Below, piece by piece: positions 15,748-22,019 of a stretch of 22,030 nt of DNA. The stretch is from Lachnospiraceae bacterium UBA3774 (GTDB taxonomy: Bacteria; Bacillota; Clostridia; Lachnospirales; Lachnospiraceae): the NCBI GenBank assembly GCA_002369255.1, contig DFFO01000008.1:10487-32516 (forward strand). The letters are read 5' to 3'. The notes beneath the pieces are model-generated. The model ran no database searches and was not told the origin of the DNA. It worked only from the letters and a program-made list of their open reading frames with translations. A program made the position numbers and the translations under genes. Every line of letters begins with the position of its first letter. Position 1 is the first letter of the stretch.

Positions 15748-15781
15748 AAAAAAAGCCCGCGGCCAATATATAGCCGCAGGC
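15748..15781 (-). terminator. Terminator after the acyl-ACP thioesterase gene
   Basis: A 9-bp GC-rich stem (15755-15763 with 15773-15781, one wobble pair) is followed on the minus strand by seven T residues. It lies about 45 bases after the thioesterase stop. Confidence 0.85.
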
Positions 15782-15826
15782 AGCAGAAATAACAATAATC
15801 TTTTTTTACAAGGCCCGCAAGATCCC

Positions 15827-16573
15827 TCAGGCCCTCTTCTTCAGGCTTCCTCCGATACGAAACGCCTCGTACTCATTAGTCTCACCGATCAGCAGAAAAT
15901 CGTTTTCTTTTCTGTAAAGATTAAAAGTGAGCTTTTGCCCGGGGAGCACTTCTGTTTTGTAATTAAAAGCAAGCTTTGAAAACTCGTATTTTTTCATCAA
16001 GTCAATACCAAGCGTATTGCATAAAAAATCGGCATATTTCGTGTTGTTGACGTGGCCGTTAAAATCAAGATCGGAATACAGCGGTTCGTATTTCACGCTC
16101 GTCTTTTCGCCGTCCAGATTTCGTATCTGTGAAGGAATAACCGCATTTATGTCAAGATCGCTGTTATCCGGAAGGATCGCGGCGATATGATCCACCTTTG
16201 TCACTACGCTGCGGTTGCTGATATCAAAAAGCGACCAGGCGGTGTTTGCGGAGCCGATCTTCTCGCCGTTTTCATCATAAAGGAAAAACACACGCGGAAA
16301 CATGAAATGCCTGTTTGCGAGAGGAATGGTTTCGACTGTGATCTCCTCGCCGTAGCTTGGCCAGCGTTTCATTTCAATCTCGCTTCTTGCAAGCACCCAC
16401 GTTACGCCCATGGCGTCAAGCTCGGCTTTTCCGGCGCCAAGCAGCTCGCAATGATTTCCGGAAACTGTCTGCATTGCTTCGAGCAGACTGCTGACCCGCC
16501 ACTTTGTATTGACGTCGCAATCCTTTGTCAGCAAAAGAATCTTTTCCTTGTAGCTTTTTAATTCTTCATTCAT
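15827..16573 (-). CDS. Acyl-ACP thioesterase
   Basis: The enzyme hydrolyses acyl-acyl carrier protein to free fatty acid. The protein is a double hotdog of 248 residues. The N-terminal half carries WVLARSEIEMKRWPSYGEEI. The second half has SDLDFNGHVNNTKYADF, where D168, D170, N172 and H174 match the catalytic region of the PF01643 family. The start is placed at ATG 16573 with GAGGA upstream. The frame extends upstream to 16633 only through the end of the metalloprotease gene. It lies eight bases after that gene, so both form one transcript, and a terminator follows. Members in gut Firmicutes are often involved in fatty-acid release or membrane tuning; which applies here is not visible. Confidence 0.92.
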   Translation of the reverse strand: MNEELKSYKEKILLLTKDCDVNTKWRVSSLLEAMQTVSGNHCELLGAGKAELDAMGVTWVLARSEIEMKRWPSYGEEITVETIPLANRHFMFPRVFFLYDENGEKIGSANTAWSLFDISNRSVVTKVDHIAAILPDNSDLDINAVIPSQIRNLDGEKTSVKYEPLYSDLDFNGHVNNTKYADFLCNTLGIDLMKKYEFSKLAFNYKTEVLPGQKLTFNLYRKENDFLLIGETNEYEAFRIGGSLKKRA

Positions 16574-16581
16574 ATTTTTCC

Positions 16582-17139
16582 TCACAACCTCTGCAGAAGA
16601 TATTTTCCGTTTTCCTTGAGCCAGCCGTTCCACTTGCGGTATTCCGGAAAAACACGGACAACTTCCTCATAAAACCGCTTTGAGTGATTCATCTGTTTGA
16701 TATGGCACAGCTCATGAACGATCACGCTGTCGATCACGGGATCGGGCGTAAGCATGAGCAGCGCGTTAAAACGTATATTACCGCCGGCGCTGCAGCTTCC
16801 CCAGCGCGTCTTTGCCGTTCCGAATGATATTTTCCCCGGCGTGACTCCGACAAGCTGCGCATACTTTTCTATTCTCTCCGGAAAAGCTTTTCTCGCCTCG
16901 TTTTTCAGCCGGCGTATTTCGGCTTCCGTTAGTTTTTCATCGGAAAAGCCTTTTAGGGCAGCGTCTTTCTTTCGTTCATCGATTTGTCTGAGCTTTTTTT
17001 CTATCCAGCCGCGGTGCTTTTTCACGAGCTCTTTTGCCATCGCGTCACTGTAATGCATCGGCACGCGAACTATCACCGCGTCGTTTTTTATTTCTATCGC
17101 CGCCGACCTTCTTGCGGACCGACGAATTTCATATTCCAT
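16582..17139 (-). CDS. YgjP-like / DUF45 M48-type metallopeptidase
   Basis: The 185-residue cytoplasmic protein carries the zinc motif HELCH (H142, E143, H146) followed by NHSKRFYEEV, where N151-H152-S are typical of YgjP-like proteins. KTRWGSCS (110-117) is the other conserved signature of the family. The N-terminal region (EYEIRRSARRSAAIEI) is the expected beta-sheet start. The ATG at 17139 has GGAGG at a good distance. A perfect -35 TTGACA promoter lies upstream. It is followed by the thioesterase gene after eight bases. The biological substrate of this family is not established, so only the protease type is claimed. Confidence 0.92.
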   Translation of the reverse strand: MEYEIRRSARRSAAIEIKNDAVIVRVPMHYSDAMAKELVKKHRGWIEKKLRQIDERKKDAALKGFSDEKLTEAEIRRLKNEARKAFPERIEKYAQLVGVTPGKISFGTAKTRWGSCSAGGNIRFNALLMLTPDPVIDSVIVHELCHIKQMNHSKRFYEEVVRVFPEYRKWNGWLKENGKYLLQRL

Positions 17140-17174
17140 TTTTCCTCCGTCAAAACAGTTACGATCTGTATAAA

Positions 17175-17203
17175 ATAATATTTATCCTCTTGTTTTTTGT
17201 CAA
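17175..17203 (-). promoter_or_regulatory. Promoter of the metalloprotease / thioesterase operon
   Basis: On the minus strand the -35 is a perfect TTGACA (17198-17203), followed by a 17-base spacer and the -10 TATTAT (17175-17180). Confidence 0.85.
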
Positions 17204-17232
17204 GAATAACGCCTGAAAAGTAATAATAATCC

Positions 17233-17275
17233 TTTTCACAAACTGCGTTTTTAATTATAATACTTGTTGTGAAAA
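17233..17275 (+). promoter_or_regulatory. Promoter of the CDF transporter operon with flanking inverted repeat
   Basis: The -35 is TTTTCA (17233-17238), the spacer is 17 bases and the -10 is TATAAT (17256-17261). The promoter is framed by TTTTCACA (17233-17240) and its exact reverse complement TGTGAAAA (17268-17275). A regulator bridging these two half-sites could block the promoter, but no regulator is visible nearby. Confidence 0.6.
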
Positions 17276-17294
17276 TATTTTTTCGGAGGTTATT

Positions 17295-18398
17295 ATGGAT
17301 GGCAATGTGAGAGAAAAACAAATAACGCGCTCCAGCGCGATAGGTATTTTGGCAAACGTTTTTCTTGCTGCTTTCAAGGCGGTCGCGGGGCTTCTTGCAA
17401 GCTCGGTTTCAGTAATCCTTGACGCCGTCAACAATCTCACCGACGCGCTTTCATCCGTCATTACCATCGTCGCGATTAAGCTCGCAAGGAGAAAGCCCGA
17501 CGAAAAGCATCCTTACGGTCACGGCAGAGTAGAATATTTCAGCTCCATCATCATTTCCGGCATCGTAATAGCGGCAGGCGCGACCTCTTTTGCCGAATCC
17601 GTCAAAAAAATCTTTGCCCCCGAGACACCCGACTATTCCGCGCTCACTATCATTATCATTTCCGTTGCGATAATCGTAAAGCTGGCACTCGGAAAATTTA
17701 TGGAGATCCGTGGCAAAAAATACAATTCGGACTCGCTTGTCGCTATCGGAACAGACTCCAAGTCCGACGCGTTTCTTTCCGCGTCAACCCTGGTCGGTGC
17801 GATCGCAGCCCTGATCTGGGGGCTAAATATTGACGGCTACATCGGCGTTTTGATCTCCGTTTTTATCGTCAAATCCGGAAGCGAAATGCTGATGGAATCT
17901 GTCGGAAATATTGTCGGTGTGCGCCCTGACAGCGGGATAACCGTAGCGATCCGCGACGAAGTAAATAAAATCGACGGCGTCCGCGGCGTTCACGATCTGA
18001 TACTTCACGACTACGGCCCCGAAACAGCTATAGGCTCGCTCCATATAGAGGTCGATTCCGATATGACCGCGCGTGACATTCACAAGCTGATCCGCGACAT
18101 TCAGGCGCTTGTTCTTGAAAAATTTTCCATCTTTGTAACGGTCGGTATCTATTCATATGACAAAGATCACCCCGCCGAAAGAGACATCATCGAAAATATC
18201 GTAGTTTCTCAGCCCGGAGTCAGTTCTATCCACGCACTGTTTTTCGACGATGAAAAACAGCTCGTTTCTTTTGACGCTCTTGTCGATTTCAGCGTAACTG
18301 ACAAGGGCGCTCTTGCGGACAGTCTGAAAAAACAGCTAAAGGAAAAACTTCCGCAGTACGACTACTATGTCAATTTTGATACGGATTACAGCAACTGA
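17295..18398 (+). CDS. Cation diffusion facilitator (CDF) family transporter, probably Mn-type
   Basis: This proton-coupled metal exporter has six membrane helices in residues 12 to about 210, with HPYGHGRVEY (72-81) as the family signature after helix 2. The transport-site residues are N46 and D50 in helix 2 (NNLTD) and D154 and D158 in helix 5 (DSKSD). Zinc exporters of the YiiP type have H-x3-D in helix 5; the D-x3-D pattern is linked to manganese CDFs, so Mn export is a fair inference. At 367 residues it is longer than the usual 300, with what looks like two cytoplasmic alpha/beta dimerisation modules (about 215-285 and 290-360). CGGAGG precedes the ATG. It leads an operon with yitT-like and galM genes. 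Confidence 0.92.
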   Translation: MDGNVREKQITRSSAIGILANVFLAAFKAVAGLLASSVSVILDAVNNLTDALSSVITIVAIKLARRKPDEKHPYGHGRVEYFSSIIISGIVIAAGATSFAESVKKIFAPETPDYSALTIIIISVAIIVKLALGKFMEIRGKKYNSDSLVAIGTDSKSDAFLSASTLVGAIAALIWGLNIDGYIGVLISVFIVKSGSEMLMESVGNIVGVRPDSGITVAIRDEVNKIDGVRGVHDLILHDYGPETAIGSLHIEVDSDMTARDIHKLIRDIQALVLEKFSIFVTVGIYSYDKDHPAERDIIENIVVSQPGVSSIHALFFDDEKQLVSFDALVDFSVTDKGALADSLKKQLKEKLPQYDYYVNFDTDYSN

Positions 18399-18426
18399 CG
18401 ATTTTACTTTAGCAAAGGAGTTTCAA

Positions 18427-19299
18427 ATGAAAAAAAGTCAAATCACAGACTACGCTTTGATGGTTATACTGTCTTTTTTGATGGCTTTTACCTATCAGAT
18501 ATTCATATTTGAAAATCAGTTCGCACCCGCAGGTATTGAGGGTTTGTGCACTATGATCCAGTACAAATTCGGAATCAGCGTCGGATTTCTCAATCTTGCC
18601 GTCAATGTTCCGCTGTGTATCGCGGCATTCATTTTTTTGGACAAGGGCTTTGCCGCCAAATCCACGGTATTTACATTCGCTTTTTCGGGAGCGCTTTTGC
18701 TTTTTAAATACCGCGTAATCGACGTTACGGATTTTGTTTATAAGACCGCAAACGGCACGAGCACCGTCCTTGCGCCCGTCGCGGCAGGCGCGCTTTGCGG
18801 GCTGATCTTCGGAGTGGTACTAAAGCACGGCGGTTCTACCGGCGGCGTGGATATCATCTCGGAATTTGTCAGGATCAAACGTCCCGAGGTAACGCTTTCA
18901 TGGCTCAGCTTTATAATGAAGCTTTCCATTGCCTGCATATCATATTTTGTTTACGACTTTAATCTCGAGCCGGTTTTGCTTTGCATTATCTATGCGTTTA
19001 TTTCCAGCCAGATCGCGGAAAATATGCTGCGCGGAGTGCGTAAACAGGTGGAAGTGGAGATAGTAACGCCCCATTCGGAAGCAATTTCAAAAGAGATCAT
19101 AGAAAAACTGCGGCATTCCGCCACCCTCATTCCCGCCAAGGGAATGTACTCCGGAAAAGATATGGGAATGCTCATCTGCATTATTCATAAACATCAGATA
19201 ATTAAACTGCAGGAAATCGTCGAAAAGTATCCCGATTCGTTTGCCTTTGTCAGCAACGTTTCCGATACTATCGGCAATTTCAAGGCAATAAGAAGATAG
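18427..19299 (+). CDS. YitT family membrane protein (DUF161 + DUF2179)
   Basis: The 290-residue protein has five or six membrane helices in residues about 8-205. KHGGSTGGVDIISEF is the conserved cytoplasmic motif of the YitT family. Residues about 212-290 form the cytoplasmic DUF2179 domain (EVEIVTPHSEAIS, SGKDMGMLICIIHKHQI). The start is ATG 18427, with AAAGGAG nine bases upstream; the open frame before it lies inside the end of the CDF gene. It lies 28 bases after the CDF gene and 9 before galM, so all three form one operon. The transported substrate of the family is not established. Confidence 0.92.
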   Translation: MKKSQITDYALMVILSFLMAFTYQIFIFENQFAPAGIEGLCTMIQYKFGISVGFLNLAVNVPLCIAAFIFLDKGFAAKSTVFTFAFSGALLLFKYRVIDVTDFVYKTANGTSTVLAPVAAGALCGLIFGVVLKHGGSTGGVDIISEFVRIKRPEVTLSWLSFIMKLSIACISYFVYDFNLEPVLLCIIYAFISSQIAENMLRGVRKQVEVEIVTPHSEAISKEIIEKLRHSATLIPAKGMYSGKDMGMLICIIHKHQIIKLQEIVEKYPDSFAFVSNVSDTIGNFKAIRR

Positions 19300-19308
19300 G
19301 GGGATTTT

Positions 19309-20226
19309 ATGGTAAAAAAAGAAGCTTTTGGGGAATTTGAGAAGTACACGATCAGTAACGACGGGATTTTAGTCTCGGTCACTACACTTGGGGCGACGCT
19401 TACCGACGTCTGCTTTAAAGGGAAAAACCGTGTTCTCTCCTACGGCTCGCCCGAAGAATACCTGGCGCGTAAATCGTATCTTTGCGCCATCATCGGAAGA
19501 TACGCGAACCGCATAGAAAACGCGGAATTTAAGCTAAACGGGGAGCTGCTGAAAGTAACGCCCAACGAAAACGGGAACCAGCTTCACGGCGGACCTGACG
19601 CATTTGACAGACGCGAATGGAAAGCGGAAATTTTAGACGATAATGCCGTAAAGTTTGAGCTTTTCTCACCCGACGGCGACAACGGTTATCCCGGAAATCT
19701 TACCGCTACTGTTATTTACAGTATTTTCAAAGACGGTTTTAGAATTACGTTTGAAGCCGAGTCCGACAAAGATACCCTTTTTGCTCCGACCACGCATGCC
19801 TATTGGCAGATCGACGGCAGCGACGTCCGCGATGACGTGCTGACATTTGACAGCGAAAAATATCTGCCTGTGGACGAACGCCTGATTCCTACTGGCGCCG
19901 AGCTTGAAACGGCTGACGCGTTTGATTTCAGATCCCCGAAAAAGGTCGGCGGCTTTTTTGACCACTGCTTTTTGCTCAGAGAAGGAAGCGACAGAAAAAC
20001 AGTGCCGGCGCTGACGCTTACCGGCAGGGACGTAACTATGGAATTGTTTACTGATTTTCCCGCTGTGCAGATGTACACGGGGCCGATCGACGGTTTTGAC
20101 GATTATGCCGGGCTGGCGCTTGAGCCGGAAGTAGTTCCGAACAGCCCGAATATGCCCGGATACGAAAGTCCTGTGCTTAAAAAAGGTGAAAAATACTCAA
20201 AGTTTGTCGAATATCGTTTTAAATAA
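19309..20226 (+). CDS. galM: Aldose 1-epimerase family protein (galactose mutarotase type)
   Basis: The enzyme interconverts alpha and beta forms of aldoses in the cytoplasm. Expected catalytic and binding residues are present: R65 in GRYANRI, H93 in NQLHGG, H163 in THAYWQI (catalytic acid region) and E272 in LALEPE (catalytic base). At 305 residues the length is slightly short but usual for clostridial members; the C-terminal VVPNSPNMPGY is also family-typical. The ATG at 19309 is preceded by AGGGGGA. It starts nine bases after the YitT-like gene. No galactose genes are nearby, so the sugar used is unknown, and the metabolic link to the metal transporter upstream is not clear. It ends 10 bases before the converging MGMT-like gene. 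Confidence 0.92.
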   Translation: MVKKEAFGEFEKYTISNDGILVSVTTLGATLTDVCFKGKNRVLSYGSPEEYLARKSYLCAIIGRYANRIENAEFKLNGELLKVTPNENGNQLHGGPDAFDRREWKAEILDDNAVKFELFSPDGDNGYPGNLTATVIYSIFKDGFRITFEAESDKDTLFAPTTHAYWQIDGSDVRDDVLTFDSEKYLPVDERLIPTGAELETADAFDFRSPKKVGGFFDHCFLLREGSDRKTVPALTLTGRDVTMELFTDFPAVQMYTGPIDGFDDYAGLALEPEVVPNSPNMPGYESPVLKKGEKYSKFVEYRFK

Positions 20227-20236
20227 ATACAAAAAA

Positions 20237-20557
20237 CTATTTCAGACTCTCGCCGGGATCCCACTGATACTCGGCGAGATTTATTTTATAGTTTACCACC
20301 GCGACTCCGTCTTCCACAAGAAGCTCACGCTGGCTTGCTATCCCGCCGAACGCAAACGAGCTGCAGAGGCTCCCGTCCGCGTGAACTACGCGAAAACACG
20401 GAACCGTATCCGGAAAAGGATTTATATGCAGGGCGTTTCCTACAGCCCGCGCAGCTCCCGGATAACCCGCTTCTCTTGCGATTTGCGCATAGGTGGCAAC
20501 GCGCCCGGAAGGAATTTTTTGAACCGTCTGATAAACGGCAAGTTGAAATTCTGTCAT
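20237..20557 (-). CDS. MGMT-like (alkyltransferase-like) DNA-binding protein
   Basis: The 106-residue protein is the C-terminal DNA-binding domain of O6-methylguanine methyltransferases: FQLAVYQTVQKIPSGRVATYAQIA, then AARAVGNALHINPFPDTVPCF, then SFAFGG. The active-site segment reads PCFRVV (P53-C54-F55): the acceptor cysteine remains but the histidine of PCHRV is phenylalanine. Repair by alkyl transfer may thus be weak, and it may act as a damage sensor as alkyltransferase-like proteins with PWHRV do (inference). The ATG at 20557 lies five bases after the YbaK stop codon and has no good ribosome binding site, so translation is probably coupled. The N-terminal methyltransferase ribonuclease-like domain is absent, which is normal for this group. 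Confidence 0.9.
   Translation of the reverse strand: MTEFQLAVYQTVQKIPSGRVATYAQIAREAGYPGAARAVGNALHINPFPDTVPCFRVVHADGSLCSSFAFGGIASQRELLVEDGVAVVNYKINLAEYQWDPGESLK
20248..20286 (+). terminator. Possible terminator for galM inside the end of the MGMT-like gene
   Basis: TCTCGCCG (20248-20255) and CGGCGAGA (20272-20279) form a perfect 8-bp stem with a 16-base loop, followed by TTTATTTTAT. It lies 22 bases after the galM stop but also inside the opposite coding sequence, so it may be chance. Confidence 0.35.
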
Positions 20558-20562
20558 GTTTT

Positions 20563-21030
20563 TTACTCATTTTTTGCGACGTCTATCCATTTTTCAAAAT
20601 CCACCGCCGACTCCAGTTCATTGATTGACAGCTTTACCGCAGAGTGGGCGTCGCCTGCGGCGGGATAAACGTATTCATATTTGCGAAGAGACTCATCCAG
20701 ATATATTTTAACTTCACTTTTTATCCCAAAAGGGCAAACCCCTCCCGGAGCGTGTCCAATCATCTCTTCTACCTCTTCAAAGGCAATCATTCTTGCCTTT
20801 TCGTGAAACTCGTCTTTGAATTTTCTGTTATCAATCCGCGCAGTCCCCTCCGCTATGATCATAACCGGCGATCCTTCAACGATAAACGAAAGGGATTTTG
20901 CAATCTCGCCGGGAGTAACGCCTATCGCGGCCGCTGCCGTTTCAACCGTTGCCGTGGAATCGCTTCTGACTATGATTCTGTCTTCAAAACCTTTTTCCTT
21001 CAAATATTCTCTTGCAGACTGCGCAGACAT
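20563..21030 (-). CDS. YbaK/EbsC family aminoacyl-tRNA deacylase
   Basis: The 155-residue protein is a free-standing editing domain that removes wrongly attached amino acids from tRNA, such as Cys-tRNA-Pro. AKSLSF (K45) carries the catalytic lysine and GHAPGGVCPFGI is the substrate-pocket signature. AVKLSINELE near the end completes the fold. The ATG at 21030 has GAGGGG upstream. It is followed, after five bases, by the MGMT-like gene. The two are a small transcript downstream of a terminator at 21044-21081. The exact tRNA specificity cannot be decided from sequence. Confidence 0.92.
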   Translation of the reverse strand: MSAQSAREYLKEKGFEDRIIVRSDSTATVETAAAAIGVTPGEIAKSLSFIVEGSPVMIIAEGTARIDNRKFKDEFHEKARMIAFEEVEEMIGHAPGGVCPFGIKSEVKIYLDESLRKYEYVYPAAGDAHSAVKLSINELESAVDFEKWIDVAKNE

Positions 21031-21043
21031 GTTTCCCCTCTCT

Positions 21044-21081
21044 AAAAAAATCCTGCCTATTCGAATTTGAAACAGGCAGGA
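21044..21081 (-). terminator. Terminator after the 52-residue small-protein gene
   Basis: An 8-bp stem (21051-21058 with 21074-21081), extended by a short inner TTC/GAA helix, is followed on the minus strand by seven T residues. It lies 19 bases after the small-protein stop. Confidence 0.85.
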
Positions 21082-21099
21082 CAGTAATATTTTTATGGT

Positions 21100-21258
21100 C
21101 TAAATGCTCGTAAGAATCCTGACTATTATTACAATCAAAGTATAAAAAATGATAAACGCAACAAAGTCCAAGGAACAACCCCACGCGTTTTTCACTTCCT
21201 TTTTTTCTTTTTCAGCGGCGTCACCCTCCTGCCGCTCTACAGGTTTCTTCTCTTCCAT
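21100..21258 (-). CDS. 52-residue small membrane protein
   Basis: This short frame begins MEEKKPVERQEGDAAEKEKK and ends with one hydrophobic helix, LDFVAFIIFYTLIVIIVRIL, so the shape is a charged cytoplasmic tail with a C-terminal membrane anchor. I do not recognise a family. Support comes from its surroundings: a promoter at 21303-21331 with 17-base spacing and a strong terminator at 21044-21081, which has no other gene to serve. The ribosome binding site is weak (AAAGA before the ATG at 21258). A role such as partner or regulator of a membrane complex is inference. Confidence 0.6.
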   Translation of the reverse strand: MEEKKPVERQEGDAAEKEKKEVKNAWGCSLDFVAFIIFYTLIVIIVRILTSI

Positions 21259-21302
21259 TTATCTTTAAGTATGTCCGAATTAAAGCTTAGTTTGTACGGT
21301 TG

Positions 21303-21331
21303 ATTATATATCCAAAAGCGCTTTATCGCAA
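21303..21331 (-). promoter_or_regulatory. Promoter of the small membrane protein gene
   Basis: On the minus strand the -35 is TTGCGA (21326-21331), then a 17-base spacer and the -10 TATAAT (21303-21308). The expected start is about 40 bases before the start codon. Confidence 0.75.
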
Positions 21332-21339
21332 GTGTAATA

Positions 21340-21521
21340 AATCCGGGGGAAGGACTTTGTGTGGAGGGGGGGTAGGGGGAGTATTGCTCGAAAAATGGAA
21401 TATAAAAAATGTATTGCTTTTATCTATGCAATTATGCAAAAATAGCGACAGCAATTTGTGTGCTATGTATTGCGGGGATATTGGTAAAGAATTAAAACGT
21501 CATACCAAATAAGGAAGAATA
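21340..21521. other. Stretch without a convincing gene, containing a G-rich tract
   Basis: Three G-runs on the plus strand (21345-21349, 21366-21372, 21375-21379) could fold as a G-quadruplex if the seven-base run is split. A short frame starting at ATG 21395 reads MEYKKCIAFIYAIMQK and then stops. A neighbouring frame continues as IATAICVLCIAGILVKN, so a frameshifted remnant is possible. I see no supported gene. Confidence 0.4.
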
Positions 21522-21752
21522 ATGAAAAAGTTAGGAGCTGATTTTTACTATGATGAAAATTTTATTTGTCTGTCACGGCAGGATTTGAAACGCCCTAAAG
21601 AAATGGCGGAAATAAGCCATTTATGGGTAGAGTGGTATCTGATTTACACCTTGCTTACACCTTTTGATTTGGGAAGGGACACAACGCGGAAAGAGAGAAG
21701 CAAAGACATGATTAAAGTACTGTTCGTCTGCTGGGGCAAGAGATTTCAGTAA
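21522..21752 (+). CDS. Hypothetical 76-residue frame, probably not a real protein
   Basis: An AAGGAA sequence precedes the ATG at 21522, so a start is possible. The 76-residue product has no domain I recognise. Its last 15 residues, MIKVLFVCWGKRFQ from 21708, are the N-terminus of a low-molecular-weight tyrosine phosphatase in the same frame. A second phosphatase start lies in another frame at 21550. The frame therefore crosses two decayed repeats and is more likely a by-product of them than a functional gene. Confidence 0.25.
   Translation: MKKLGADFYYDENFICLSRQDLKRPKEMAEISHLWVEWYLIYTLLTPFDLGRDTTRKERSKDMIKVLFVCWGKRFQ
21550..21588 (+). pseudogene. Decayed 5' end of a low-molecular-weight protein tyrosine phosphatase gene, copy A
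   Basis: The frame reads MMKILFVCHGRI and then stops. The family start is typically MKILFVCHGNICRSP, with the catalytic loop CxGNICRS beginning at this cysteine. The match ends inside the P-loop. The same region recurs 158 bp downstream. Confidence 0.5.
21641..21665 (+). repeat. TTTACACC-type repeat pair, copy A
   Basis: GATTTACACC, four bases, then TTACACCTTTT. The same arrangement occurs at 21798-21822, with four differing bases in the spacer. Within each copy the TTACACC unit itself occurs twice. This resembles arm-type binding sites of tyrosine recombinases only in style. Confidence 0.6.
21708..21752 (+). pseudogene. Decayed 5' end of a low-molecular-weight protein tyrosine phosphatase gene, copy B
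   Basis: The frame reads MIKVLFVCWGKRFQ and then stops. Compared with the family start MIKVLFVCHGNICRS, it diverges within the catalytic loop, at the same place as copy A. GGCGGAAA and a TTTACACC repeat pair follow, as in copy A. Confidence 0.5.
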
Positions 21753-21797
21753 GGCGGAAACCCTTGAAAATACGGCATTTTGAAGATTTTTCAAACG

Positions 21798-21822
21798 GAT
21801 TTACACCCCGTTTACACCTTTT
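21798..21822 (+). repeat. TTTACACC-type repeat pair, copy B
   Basis: GATTTACACC, CCGT, then TTACACCTTTT; it lies 157 bp from copy A, the same distance as between the two phosphatase fragments. Confidence 0.6.
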
Positions 21823-21847
21823 AAGGTGAACTACCCGATGAGATGAG

Positions 21848-21877
21848 AGCACTCTGCGTTATGCAGGGTGCTTTTTT
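21848..21877 (+). terminator. Intrinsic terminator in the right-end intergenic region
   Basis: A 10-bp stem (21848-21857 with 21863-21872, one G-T pair) with loop GTTAT is followed by six T residues on the plus strand. No intact gene precedes it, so it probably belonged to the gene lost in this region. Confidence 0.8.
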
Positions 21878-21941
21878 GCGGTAATTTGGAAGAAACAGTA
21901 CTAAAAGCAGAAATAAATCTTGAATAAACGGAATAATGCCC

Positions 21942-21970
21942 TTGAAGTATTGAAGAAATGGTACTATAAT
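21942..21970 (+). promoter_or_regulatory. Promoter of the gene starting at 22020
   Basis: The -35 is TTGAAG (21942-21947), the spacer is 17 bases and the -10 is a perfect TATAAT (21965-21970). Confidence 0.8.
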
Positions 21971-22000
21971 CCATTTATAAGTTTGAAGAAATGGAACTAT
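21950..22000 (+). repeat. Direct repeat over the right-end promoter
   Basis: TTGAAGAAATGGTACTAT (21950-21967) and TTGAAGAAATGGAACTAT (21983-22000) differ at one base and are 33 bp apart, about three helical turns. The first copy covers the spacer and -10, the second lies past the start point. This is a likely operator pair. Confidence 0.7.
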
Positions 22001-22019
22001 GTTGCTTTGAGGAGATAGT

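Noticed and set aside
21300..21512. 70-residue plus-strand frame
   Set aside because: It runs through the G-rich tract, has no ribosome binding site and begins inside the promoter of the small protein on the other strand.
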